Source: Streptomyces sp. NK08204
Lineage (GTDB): Bacteria; Actinomycetota; Actinomycetes; Streptomycetales; Streptomycetaceae
Direction of reading: 5' to 3'
Length of the DNA: 64,000 bases
Assembly: GCF_020400585.1 (NCBI RefSeq)
Contig: NZ_JAINVF010000015.1
Coordinates: forward strand, 1-64,000
In this document: piece after piece, positions 24,407 through 32,153 of the stretch
Position numbering within the stretch: the first letter of the stretch is position 1
How the letters are laid out: every line of letters begins with the position of its first letter
Notes under the pieces: generated by a model
The model's input: only the letters and a program-made list of their open reading frames with translations
The model's database searches: none
Told to the model about the DNA's origin: nothing
Program-made: the position numbers and the translations under genes

Positions 24407-24694
24407 TCAGGCCAGGGAGAGGAACAGCTTCTCCAGCCGGCCGCGCATCTGCGCACGGTCCTCGCCGTTCGCACGGCCCTCCTCCACGTCGGCCAGGCAC
24501 CGCTGCAGTCCGGTGGCGATGATCGCGAAACCGGCGCGGTCCAGGGCACGGGACGCGGCCGCGAGCTGGGTGACGACCTCCTCACAGTCGCGCCCCTCCT
24601 CGATCATCCGGATCACCCCGGCGATCTGCCCCTGCGCCCGGCGCAGCCGGTTCAGCACCGACCGCAGCTCCGCACTCGCCAGATCAAGCTCCAC
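24407..24694 (-). CDS. CstR-type persulfide-sensing repressor, copy 2
   Basis: 95 aa, same length and cysteine spacing as copy 1: Cys37 (EEGRDC) and Cys66 (TGLQRC), with Gly62 in place of the CsoR copper His. The N-terminus VELDLASAELRSVLNRLRRA matches the other copy. GTG 24694 is preferred over GTG 24700 because GAGGAG is 5 bases upstream, as in copy 1. It is divergent from the rhodanese-DUF2892 gene; operator 6 lies in the 81 bases between them and can serve both promoters. Differences between the copies are mostly in the last helix, so heteromers or a division of targets are possible. Confidence 0.85.
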   Translation of the reverse strand: MELDLASAELRSVLNRLRRAQGQIAGVIRMIEEGRDCEEVVTQLAAASRALDRAGFAIIATGLQRCLADVEEGRANGEDRAQMRGRLEKLFLSLA

Positions 24695-24709
24695 GACCAC
24701 TCCTCACCG

Positions 24710-24725
24710 ATACCCCACGGGGTAC
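24710..24725. promoter_or_regulatory. CstR/CsoR-type operator 6, divergent promoter
   Basis: ATACCCCACGGGGTAC, 15 bases from the repressor start on one side and 50 bases from the rhodanese start on the other. Confidence 0.75.
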
Positions 24726-24775
24726 GAACGCTTCCCCTCGCGGGGCACTGCCGACAGACAAGGATGACACCTGCC

Positions 24776-25354
24776 ATGAGCACCCCCACCACCCTCGACC
24801 CCCGCCAGGCCCGCTCCCGTCTCCACGAGCTGACCGTCATCGACGTCCGCACCCCCGGTGAGTACGCCGGCGGACACATCCCCGGGGCCCTCAACATCCC
24901 CCTCGACCAACTGGACCGGGCCCTGCCAGACATCCGCAGGGCCGCCGAGCGCGGCGATGTCCTCGTCGTCTGCGCCTCCGGCGCCCGCTCGGAGAACGCC
25001 TGCCGGACGCTGGCCGAGAACGGCGTCCACACCGCCACCCTGGCCGGTGGAACCGGCGCCTGGGCCGCGCAGGGCCACGACCTGCACCGCCTCGAGGGCG
25101 GAGGCGGGAAGGCGACGTGGGCCATGGAGCGCCAGGTCCGCCTCACCGCCGGTTCGGTGGTCGTGCTCGGCCTGGCGCTGGGCGAAGTGGTCCACCCGGC
25201 CTTCCGGCTGCTGTCCGCGGGCATCGCCGGTGGCCTGGTCTTCTCCGCCGTGACCAACACCTGCGGGATGGCCGCCATGCTCGCCAAGCTCCCGTACAAC
25301 CGGCCCCGCAAGGCCGATCTGGACGAGGCGCTGGCCCGCCTGCGCAACAGCTGA
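24776..25354 (+). CDS. Membrane rhodanese with DUF2892 domain (YgaP-like)
   Basis: 192 aa. The rhodanese domain (about 1-110) has VIDVRTPGEYAGGHIPGALN and an active loop VVCASGARSENA with Cys. The C-terminal part (about 125-175) has two hydrophobic helices of the DUF2892 type (LTAGSVVVLGLALGEVV and LLSAGIAGGLVFSAVT), so the enzyme is anchored in the membrane as YgaP of E. coli is. ATG 24776 follows AAGGATG by 9 bases; ATG 24764 is an in-frame alternative. Divergent from the second CstR-type gene with a shared operator. A strong hairpin follows the stop. Confidence 0.88.
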   Translation: MSTPTTLDPRQARSRLHELTVIDVRTPGEYAGGHIPGALNIPLDQLDRALPDIRRAAERGDVLVVCASGARSENACRTLAENGVHTATLAGGTGAWAAQGHDLHRLEGGGGKATWAMERQVRLTAGSVVVLGLALGEVVHPAFRLLSAGIAGGLVFSAVTNTCGMAAMLAKLPYNRPRKADLDEALARLRNS

Positions 25355-25366
25355 CCCGGAGCCCCG

Positions 25367-25401
25367 GAACGCCCCGTGCGCGGGAGACGCACGGGGCGTT
25401 C
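25367..25401 (+). terminator. Hairpin terminator after the rhodanese gene
   Basis: Perfect 14-bp stem (GAACGCCCCGTGCG with its complement, 7-base loop), 12 bases after the stop codon and closing the sulfur island. No T-run. Confidence 0.7.
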
Positions 25402-25825
25402 CCATGCGCCCCCGACGAGGGCTGGACGGTGTCCTCGACGGACCGGCCGCACGGCTCCCGGCTCCCGGCCCCACACCCACCCTCGGCCCCGGCCCCGGCC
25501 CCGGCCCCGGCCCCGGCCCCGGCCCCGGCCCCCGGACACCGGATACCGGACACCGGACACCGGACACCGCCGGGACGGCACGTCGCCCCTCACCCGTTCA
25601 CCGGCGCCGCCGCTCCATTCGTGTGCTCTTCGCACCGCGTTCTTCCGCGCCCGCCCGCACGCCCCATGACCTGCCGAAGCCGCCTGCCCACTAGTCCGTG
25701 CGGGGGGCGCCGGTGACACCCGTTCACCGCATTACTGACGAAGTCTCAGGAAGCGGTCCCGGTCCGGAGCCACTTACCTCGGTAGAGGAAGTCGGACAAG
25801 CTTCGGACCAGCTCTGGGGAGCACC
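25402..25825. repeat. Gene-free gap with GGCCCC and CCGGACACC repeats
   Basis: From 25485 to 25532 the hexamer GGCCCC repeats eight times without interruption, followed to about 25568 by a 9-bp repeat CCGGACACC/CCGGATACC. The surrounding sequence has no frame with a ribosome site. It separates the sulfur island from the sortase genes. Confidence 0.8.
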
Positions 25826-26347
25826 ATGCGACGCACCGCCCGTCTGCTGACCGCCACCGCGCTCGCCGCGGCGGCGGCAGGTGTCGCCGCCGGGCCGGCG
25901 TACGGCGGCGACGCGGGCAGCCTGCAGGTCTACCCCTCCACCGTGGTGCCGGGCAGTCAGGTCACCGTGAACACCGCCGGGTGCGGGGACCGGGGCACGG
26001 CGGCCGGGGACGCGGGCGCGGTCGGCGCCGGGACCTTCACGCTGGCGCCCACCACCCACCAGGGCGAGGCGATCGGGCAGTTCCGGGTGCCGCCGAGCGC
26101 GCAGCCGGGGACGTACGAGATCGTCGCCAGGTGCGCGGAAGGCGACCGGCGCCTGACGGGCGACCTGGTGGTGGCCCTGAGCGTGGCGCACGAACAGGTG
26201 CAGCCGCGGGGAAGCTTGAAGACGGGGGTCGGCGGCACACTCGGCACCGACCCCGTGCGGACCGCGGCAGGCGTGGCGGCTCTGGCCGTCGCCGCCGCGG
26301 GCGGTACCTGGCTCCTGCATCGCCTGGCGAGAGGCGACGGCATCTGA
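25826..26347 (+). CDS. Secreted, probably membrane-anchored protein next to sortase
   Basis: 173 aa. A signal peptide (MRRTARLLTATALAAAAAGV, cleavage near PAYGGDA) leads into an Ig-like domain with two cysteines (TAGCGDRG and VARCAEGD) that could form a disulfide. A C-terminal hydrophobic helix (AAGVAALAVAAAGGTWLL) and basic tail (HRLARGDGI) follow, the pattern of a sorted protein, but no LPxTG or LAxTG motif is visible before the helix. GGGGAG sits 5 bases before ATG 25826. The class F sortase gene follows 111 bases on, so this is a likely functional partner. Adhesin or extracytoplasmic sensor roles are guesses. Confidence 0.7.
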   Translation: MRRTARLLTATALAAAAAGVAAGPAYGGDAGSLQVYPSTVVPGSQVTVNTAGCGDRGTAAGDAGAVGAGTFTLAPTTHQGEAIGQFRVPPSAQPGTYEIVARCAEGDRRLTGDLVVALSVAHEQVQPRGSLKTGVGGTLGTDPVRTAAGVAALAVAAAGGTWLLHRLARGDGI

Positions 26348-26458
26348 CGGACACCCTCCGCTGTCCGTCCGCCGGTACCGCACATCCCACCCCCTCCGGG
26401 TCCGACGCCCCTCGTGGCCCGGAGGGGGCAGGGGGTCAGCCTCGACCAGGGGGTTCGC

Positions 26459-27079
26459 ATGCGCAGGATCGGGGACACCGCGATAGCCGCCGTCACCGTA
26501 GTCGCCCTCGGTTCGGGGGTGTGGCTGCTCGGCGGAAGTGCCGGGGCACCCGCGCCGCCGCAGCCGCCGGCCGCCGAGGGCCGGCCCGACCCGAACGGGC
26601 AGCGGCTTTCGGCCCCCGCGCTGCCGCCCTCCCCGCCCCTGCGCATCCGGATACCCGCGATCGGGGTGAACGCCCCGCTGATGGGCCTGGCCCTCACCCG
26701 CACCGGCAGCCTGGACGTGCCCCCGCCGGGCAACAAGAACCTCGCCGGCTGGTACGAGGCCGGCACCACGCCCGGCGAGACGGGCACCGCGATCGTCGCG
26801 GGCCATGTGGACAACGCGCAGGGCCCCGCCGTCTTCTACGACCTGGGCGCACTGAAACGCGGTGCCGTCATCGAGGTGGACCGCCGCGACGGCTCGGTGG
26901 CGTACTTCACCGTGGACGCGGTCGAGGTCTACGCGGCGGACGACTTCCCCGACAAGAAGGTGTACGGCGCCGCCGACCGCCCCGAACTCCGGGTCATCAC
27001 CTGCGGCGGCGGCTACTCCAGATCCACCGGCTACCAGGGCAACGTGGTCGTCTTCGCCCACCTGACGGGCAGCCGCTGA
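26459..27079 (+). CDS. Class F sortase
   Basis: 206 aa. An N-terminal membrane helix (IAAVTVVALGSGVWLLGG) and a Pro-rich linker precede the sortase barrel (from about residue 60, LRIRIPAIGVNAPLMGL). Catalytic residues are visible: His116 in VAGHVDN, Cys182 in VITCGGGY and Arg188 in SRSTGY. Sortases cut sorting signals and join proteins to the wall or to each other outside the cell; class F members are typical of actinobacteria and their substrates are mostly unknown. ATG 26459 lies 8 bases after a GGGGG run. The preceding secreted protein is the obvious candidate client. Confidence 0.88.
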   Translation: MRRIGDTAIAAVTVVALGSGVWLLGGSAGAPAPPQPPAAEGRPDPNGQRLSAPALPPSPPLRIRIPAIGVNAPLMGLALTRTGSLDVPPPGNKNLAGWYEAGTTPGETGTAIVAGHVDNAQGPAVFYDLGALKRGAVIEVDRRDGSVAYFTVDAVEVYAADDFPDKKVYGAADRPELRVITCGGGYSRSTGYQGNVVVFAHLTGSR

Positions 27080-27183
27080 GCCACCCGGGCCACGCCGGAT
27101 CAGCGCCTGATGGCGGCGACATCCCCCATGACGACCGCGCGACTGGCGAGCCGGTACTCCTCCCGCAGGCCGTCCAGGCGGGC

Positions 27184-27327
27184 TCAGTAGTTCCCCGACA
27201 TGGCCCGCAGCGTGTCGTTGACCCGGCGAAGCGCATCCGCGCCGATCTCACCCGACCTGCGGAACTCGCCCTGCAACGCACCGGCGGCGGCTGCGAAGAC
27301 GTCGAAGTCGGACTGCAGGTCCGCCAT
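27184..27327 (-). CDS. Possible small protein, 47 aa
   Basis: The frame MADLQSDFDVFAAAAGALQG to RVNDTLRAMSGNY is helical and acidic at the N-terminus and resembles a short ESX/WXG100-like fragment, but the WXG motif is absent and no ribosome site precedes the ATG. It may be a relic of a longer gene. The rest of the 433-base gap (27080-27512) holds only the GlnR-like box near its end. Confidence 0.3.
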   Translation of the reverse strand: MADLQSDFDVFAAAAGALQGEFRRSGEIGADALRRVNDTLRAMSGNY

Positions 27328-27451
27328 CAGCGGCGACGGTGACGGAGCCGGTCCCGGAAGGCAAACCGGCACGCCCTCGCCCCTCCTCACAGCGGCCCCC
27401 GGCGCGTGCGCAGGCCCCTCACATCCGCTCCCCGCCACTGCTGAGGGCAGC

Positions 27452-27489
27452 GTTCCTCGCGGGAAACAGAGGTGATGCGGCCGGGAAAC
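27452..27489 (+). promoter_or_regulatory. GlnR-like box upstream of the nir operon
   Basis: GTTCC, GAAAC, GATGC, GAAAC with exact 6-base spacers, the alternating half-site layout of GlnR targets with two perfect GAAAC half-sites. It lies 23 bases before the start of the first nir gene. Confidence 0.6.
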
Positions 27490-27512
27490 CTCGGCGAAGC
27501 ACGCTGCGATGC

Positions 27513-28727
27513 ATGACCTCGAATACGCGTGTGGTGGTGATCGGCGCCGGCCTCGCGGGCGTACGGCTCGCCCGCCGGCTCGGCGAGCTGGGCACACCCG
27601 CACTGCTCGTCGGCGAGGAGGAGCATCCGCCGTACAACCGGGTGCTGCTCGCCGAAGTGCTGGCCGGCCGGTACGCCCCGGAGGTGATCTCCCTCCCGGC
27701 GCCCGCCCGGACCGTACGCGCCCGGGTCACCGGCATCGACCGGGCCGCGCGGACCCTCGCCTGCGCCGACGGCTCGTCGATCGCATACGACAGGCTGGTC
27801 CTGGCCACCGGATCCAACCCCGTGCTCCCACCCCTTCGCGGCCTCTTCCCGCACGGATGCGAGTTCCCCGAGGGCGTCCACGCGTTCCGCACCATGGACG
27901 ACTGCCTGGGCCTGGCCAAGGCGGTACGGCCCGGGGTGCGGGCGGTGGTCGTCGGCGGCGGTCTGCTCGGTGTGTCCGCGGCCCGCGCGCTCGCGGTGCG
28001 CGGGGCGCAGGTGGTCCTCGCCCAGCAGGCCGAGCGGCTCATGGAGCGCCAGCTCGACCCGGACGCCTCCCGGCTGGTGCTGCGGCATCTGCGGGACCTG
28101 GGCGTCGAGGTGCACACCGAGTGCCATGTGCGGGACGTGCGCTGTGTCGGCGGCGCGGTGCGCTCGGTGGAGATGGCCGACGGATACGCCCTCGACGCCG
28201 ACCTCGTGGTCATCGCCTGCGGGGTACGCCCGCGCGCCGGACTCGCCGAGCAGGCGGGGCTCGCCGTCCACAAGGGAATCCTCGTCGACGACGAGCTGCG
28301 CACCTCCGACCCTCACATCCATGCCATCGGCGACTGCGCCCAGCACGACGGCACGGTGTACGGCCTGGCCGCACCGGCCCTCGAACAGGCCGACGTCCTC
28401 GCCGAGGTGCTGGCCGGCCGGGACGGTGCCCGCTACACCGGCACCCGCGCCCTGACCCGGCTCACCCTGACCGGCCCCGATTCTCCCTTCGACCTCGCCG
28501 CGTTCGGCGAGCCGGAGGGCCGCCCCGGTGACGACGTCGTGCGGATCGCCGACGCGACCCGGGGCACGTACCGCAAGGTCGTCGTGCGCGGCGACCGCCT
28601 CGTCGGCGGAGTCCTCGTCGGCGAACTCGGCACCGTCGGCGCACTCGCCCGCGCCTGGGAGGGAGCAGAGCCGCTCCTCGACGACGGACCGCTGCTCCAC
28701 CTGCTCACCACTGACGGAGGCTCCTGA
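27513..28727 (+). CDS. FAD/NAD-dependent oxidoreductase of the nitrite reductase operon
   Basis: 404 aa. FAD fold motif VVVIGAGLAGVRLARRLGEL, NAD fold motif VVVGGGLLGVSAARALAVRG and FAD-closing motif HIHAIGDCAQHDG are all present. It resembles the N-terminal half of NirB (YNRVLLAEVLAG matches YDRMHLTSYFSG of the next gene in position), so it may be a stand-alone reductase subunit or the electron donor to NasA, which lacks its own. ATG 27513 was chosen for the family N-terminus; no strong ribosome site precedes it. The stop overlaps the nirB start by one base. Confidence 0.82.
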   Translation: MTSNTRVVVIGAGLAGVRLARRLGELGTPALLVGEEEHPPYNRVLLAEVLAGRYAPEVISLPAPARTVRARVTGIDRAARTLACADGSSIAYDRLVLATGSNPVLPPLRGLFPHGCEFPEGVHAFRTMDDCLGLAKAVRPGVRAVVVGGGLLGVSAARALAVRGAQVVLAQQAERLMERQLDPDASRLVLRHLRDLGVEVHTECHVRDVRCVGGAVRSVEMADGYALDADLVVIACGVRPRAGLAEQAGLAVHKGILVDDELRTSDPHIHAIGDCAQHDGTVYGLAAPALEQADVLAEVLAGRDGARYTGTRALTRLTLTGPDSPFDLAAFGEPEGRPGDDVVRIADATRGTYRKVVVRGDRLVGGVLVGELGTVGALARAWEGAEPLLDDGPLLHLLTTDGGS

Positions 28728-31384
28728 TGTCCACGACCGCACCCCTGGGGAACAGCCCCCGCCCCACGATCGTGCTCGTCGGCCACGGCATGGTCGGCCA
28801 GCGCTTCCTCGAAGCGCTCGCCGAGCGCGGCCTGACCGGCACGCACCGCGTGGTCGTGCTGTGCGAGGAGCCCCGCCCGGCCTACGACCGGATGCACCTC
28901 ACCTCCTACTTCTCGGGCACCACGCCCGAGGAACTGTCCATGACCGACATGGAGTTCATCGAGCGGCACGGCATCGAGCTGCACATCGGCGACCCGGCGC
29001 AGAGCATCGACCGCGCGGCTCGCACGGTGACGGCCCGCTCGGGTCTGACCGTCGGCTACGACGTCCTGGTCCTCGCCACCGGCTCCTACCCGTTCGTGCC
29101 GCCGGTGCCGGGCAAGGACGCCGAGGGCTGCTTCGTGTACCGCACCATCGAGGACGTCCTCGCCATCGAGGCGTACGCCAAGAGCCGGGCCACCACCGGC
29201 GCAGTGGTCGGCGGCGGTCTGCTCGGCCTGGAGGCGGCGGGCGCCCTGCAGGGTCTCGGACTGGCCACCCACATCGTGGAGTTCGCGCCGCGTCTGATGC
29301 CGGTGCAGGTCGACGACGGCGGCGGCGCCGCGCTGCTGCGGACCATCCAGGGCATGGGGATGAGCGTGCACACGGGCACCGGCACCCAGGAGATCCTCAC
29401 CGGGCCCGACGGCGCCGTCACCGGCATGAAGCTGTCAGACGGCTCCGAACTCGCCGTCGACCTGGTGGTGTTCAGCGCCGGTGTCCGCCCGCGCGACCAG
29501 CTGGCCCGCGACTCGGGTCTGGCCGTCGGCGAGCGCGGCGGCATCACGGTGGACGAGCAGTGCCGCTCGGTCACCGACCCGCACGTGTTCGCGATCGGCG
29601 AGTGCGCGCTGGCGGCGGACGGACGGGTGTACGGCCTGGTGGCCCCCGGCAACGAGCAGGCGGTGACGGCCGCCGCGACCATCGCCGCGGACGAGGCCTC
29701 CTTCACCGGCTCCGACCTGTCCACCAAGCTCAAGCTGCTCGGTGTGGACGTGGCCTCCTTCGGTGACGCGCACGGCACCACCGAGGACAGCCTCGACGTG
29801 GTCTACTCGGACTCCCGCTCCGGCCTGTACAAGAAGCTGGTCATCGGCCGGGACGGCACGCTGCTCGGCGGCGTCCTGGTCGGTGACGCGGAGGAGTACG
29901 GCACGCTGCGCGCGCTGACCGGCTCGGTGCCGCCGGTCGCTCCGGAGTCGCTGGTGCTGCCCGCCGGGGTCGGCGGCCCGAGCCAGCTCGGCCCGGGAGC
30001 ACTGCCGGACGACGCGATCATCTGCTCCTGCCACAACGTCACCAAGGGCACCATCCGCGGGGCCGTCACCGAGCACAGCTGCACCAGCGTGCCCGAGGTG
30101 AAGAAGTGCACCAAGGCCGGTACCGGCTGCGGCAGCTGCGAGAAGGTCCTCGGACAGCTGCTCAAGATCGAGCTGGAGGCCAGCGGCGTCGAGGTCGACA
30201 AGGGGATGTGCGCCTGCTTCGCGCAGACCCGCGAAGAGCTGTACGAGATCATCCTGGCCCTGCGCATCACGTCGTACCAGGAGCTGCTGGACCGCCACGG
30301 CCGCGAGGAGGCCCGGGGCGGCGAGGGCTGCGAGACCTGCAAGCCGGCCGTGGCCTCGATCATCGCCTCCCTCGCCCCGGCGATCGGGGCGAGCGGCTAC
30401 GTCCTGGACGGTGAGCAGGCGGCCCTGCAGGACACCAACGACCACTTCCTGGCCAACCTGCAGAAGAACGGCTCGTACTCGGTGGTGCCGCGCATCCCCG
30501 GCGGGGAGATCACCCCCGAGAAGCTGATCGTGATCGGCGAGATCGCCCGTGACTTCGGCCTCTACACGAAGATCACCGGCGGTCAGCGGATCGACCTGTT
30601 CGGCGCCCGCGTCGAACAGCTCCCGATGATCTGGACGCGGCTGGTGGACGCCGGCTTCGAGTCCGGGCACGCCTACGGCAAGTCGCTGCGCACGGTGAAG
30701 TCCTGCGTCGGGCAGACCTGGTGCCGCTACGGCGTGCAGGACTCCGTCCGGATGGCGATCGACCTGGAGCTGCGCTACCGGGGGCTGCGCTCGCCCCACA
30801 AGCTGAAGGCCGCGGTCTCCGGCTGTGCGCGCGAGTGCGCGGAGGCCCAGTCGAAGGACTTCGGGGTGATCGCCACCTCGAACGGCTGGAACCTGTACGT
30901 CGGCGGCAACGGCGGCGCCACCCCGCGCCACGCGGACCTGCTGGCACAGGACCTGTCCGACGCCGAACTGGTCCGCCTGATCGACCGGTTCCTGATGTTC
31001 TACATCCGCACGGCCGACCGGCTGGAGCGCACGAGCGTCTGGCTGGAGCGGATCCCGGGCGGCCTGGACCACGTACGCGACGTCGTCGTCCACGACAGGC
31101 TCGGCATCTGCGACGAGCTGGAGACGCTGATGGCGGCCCATGTCTCGAACTACCGGGACGAGTGGGCGCAGACCGTCAACGACCCCGAGAGGCTGGCGCG
31201 GTTCGTGTCCTTCGTGAACGCACCGGACACCCCGGACCCGATCGTCGCCTTCGTCCCCGAGCGGGACCAGATCAAGCCCGACCTGCCGCTGCTCGACATC
31301 GGCCACCGCCGTCTCGCCGAGACGCGGGCGGACGGACTGGAAAACGAACTGGAAGACGTACTGGAAGGAAGCGCGCAGCGATGA
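28727..31384 (+). CDS. nirB: Nitrite reductase [NAD(P)H] large subunit
   Basis: 885 aa. FAD/NAD domain (1-about 400) with VLVGHGMVGQRFLEALAERG, AVVGGGLLGLEAAGAL and VFAIGECALAADG. A BFD-like 2Fe-2S domain follows with CSCHNVTKGT and CTKAGTGCGSC; a second partial set of Cys (MCACFAQT, GCETCKPA) comes next. The C-terminal siroheme/4Fe-4S domain has KSCVGQTWC (about residue 659) and SGCARECAEAQSKD (about 699). It reduces nitrite to ammonium with six electrons. One-base overlap with the upstream reductase and four-base overlap with nirD show co-translation. Sirohydrochlorin chelatase at 13.5 kb may supply siroheme. Confidence 0.95.
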   Translation: MSTTAPLGNSPRPTIVLVGHGMVGQRFLEALAERGLTGTHRVVVLCEEPRPAYDRMHLTSYFSGTTPEELSMTDMEFIERHGIELHIGDPAQSIDRAARTVTARSGLTVGYDVLVLATGSYPFVPPVPGKDAEGCFVYRTIEDVLAIEAYAKSRATTGAVVGGGLLGLEAAGALQGLGLATHIVEFAPRLMPVQVDDGGGAALLRTIQGMGMSVHTGTGTQEILTGPDGAVTGMKLSDGSELAVDLVVFSAGVRPRDQLARDSGLAVGERGGITVDEQCRSVTDPHVFAIGECALAADGRVYGLVAPGNEQAVTAAATIAADEASFTGSDLSTKLKLLGVDVASFGDAHGTTEDSLDVVYSDSRSGLYKKLVIGRDGTLLGGVLVGDAEEYGTLRALTGSVPPVAPESLVLPAGVGGPSQLGPGALPDDAIICSCHNVTKGTIRGAVTEHSCTSVPEVKKCTKAGTGCGSCEKVLGQLLKIELEASGVEVDKGMCACFAQTREELYEIILALRITSYQELLDRHGREEARGGEGCETCKPAVASIIASLAPAIGASGYVLDGEQAALQDTNDHFLANLQKNGSYSVVPRIPGGEITPEKLIVIGEIARDFGLYTKITGGQRIDLFGARVEQLPMIWTRLVDAGFESGHAYGKSLRTVKSCVGQTWCRYGVQDSVRMAIDLELRYRGLRSPHKLKAAVSGCARECAEAQSKDFGVIATSNGWNLYVGGNGGATPRHADLLAQDLSDAELVRLIDRFLMFYIRTADRLERTSVWLERIPGGLDHVRDVVVHDRLGICDELETLMAAHVSNYRDEWAQTVNDPERLARFVSFVNAPDTPDPIVAFVPERDQIKPDLPLLDIGHRRLAETRADGLENELEDVLEGSAQR

Positions 31385-31740
31385 CCCTGGCACCCGAGAA
31401 GACCGACCTGATGGTTCAGATCCAGCTGACCCCGGAGGCGGACACCTGGTTCACGGTCTGCGACCTGCACCGGCTGGCACCGGGCCGCGGGGTCGCGGCC
31501 CTGCTGCCGGACGGCCGCCAGGTGGCCCTGTTCCGTGACCGGGCGGACCGGCTGTACGCGATCGACAACCGCGACCCGTTCGCCGGCGCGGCCGTCCTCT
31601 CCCGCGGCCTGACCGGCACCCACCAGGGCCGCCCGTTCGTCTCCTCCCCGCTGCTCAAGCAGCGCTTCGACCTGGTCACCGGGGAGTGCCTGGACGACGA
31701 GACGGTACGGGTGGCGACGTACCGGGTGCGTACCGTCTGA
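31381..31740 (+). CDS. nirD: Nitrite reductase small subunit, Rieske-like fold
   Basis: 119 aa. The Rieske-like fold (WFTVCDLHRLAPGRGVAALL, VALFRDRADRLYAIDNRDP, PLLKQRFDLVTGECLDD) lacks the CxH pairs that bind a 2Fe-2S cluster in true Rieske proteins, as is usual for NirD. It associates with NirB. The ATG overlaps the nirB stop by four bases. A hairpin begins at its stop codon. Confidence 0.92.
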   Translation: MTLAPEKTDLMVQIQLTPEADTWFTVCDLHRLAPGRGVAALLPDGRQVALFRDRADRLYAIDNRDPFAGAAVLSRGLTGTHQGRPFVSSPLLKQRFDLVTGECLDDETVRVATYRVRTV

Positions 31741-31764
31741 TCCGCCGCCCGGACCAGACGGTAC
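31730..31764 (+). terminator. Hairpin terminator overlapping the nirD stop codon
   Basis: GTACCGTCTG and CAGACGGTAC form a perfect 10-bp stem with a 15-base loop; the stop codon lies at the top of the left arm. Confidence 0.6.
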
Positions 31765-32153
31765 GGGCAGGCCCAAGGGGCACCCCGCCCGGATCCGGAA
31801 TCACGGTCACAGAGGCCCGATGTTCGGATTTCGTTCTCCGGAGAAGGGGTGCCCCACTGTGTGGGCGCACGCCCCGGCCGCTGACGGTGCTCGTCGGCGG
31901 CCTGATCGGCGCCGCATCGGCCACCGCCCCCCTTCCCGCCCCCCTTCCCGCCCACCTTCCCGCCCACCTGACCGGCCTTGACCGGCTGTGGCCCGTCGGT
32001 TCGCGTGCGCCGTGGTCCACGCGCGGGCGCAGGCGACCCAGCGCAGGACATGGGCACGCGCCGTTTCCGAGGGGCGCACAACTTTTCCGCACCGGGGCGC
32101 ATCCAACCAGGTGACTTCATCCACCCATTCGCCCAGATGGAGGCGGATGCGCC
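31765..32153. other. Gap without convincing gene; 12-bp tandem repeat
   Basis: The main feature is four copies of a 12-bp unit (CGCCCCCCTTCC to CGCCCACCTTCC) at 31925-31972. A 53-codon frame from 31820 runs through the repeat and is not supported otherwise. Confidence 0.6.

Noticed and set aside
21208..24694. Copper-sensing CsoR regulators
   Set aside because: The copper-ligand His is Gly62 in both copies, and no copper ATPase or chaperone gene is nearby; all neighbours are sulfur enzymes.
31381..31740. True Rieske ferredoxin
   Set aside because: The C-x-H iron-sulfur ligand pairs are missing, which is normal for NirD.
31820..31981. 53-codon ORF on the plus strand
   Set aside because: Its second half is just the 12-bp repeat read through, the composition is Arg/Pro-rich and the ribosome site is weak.
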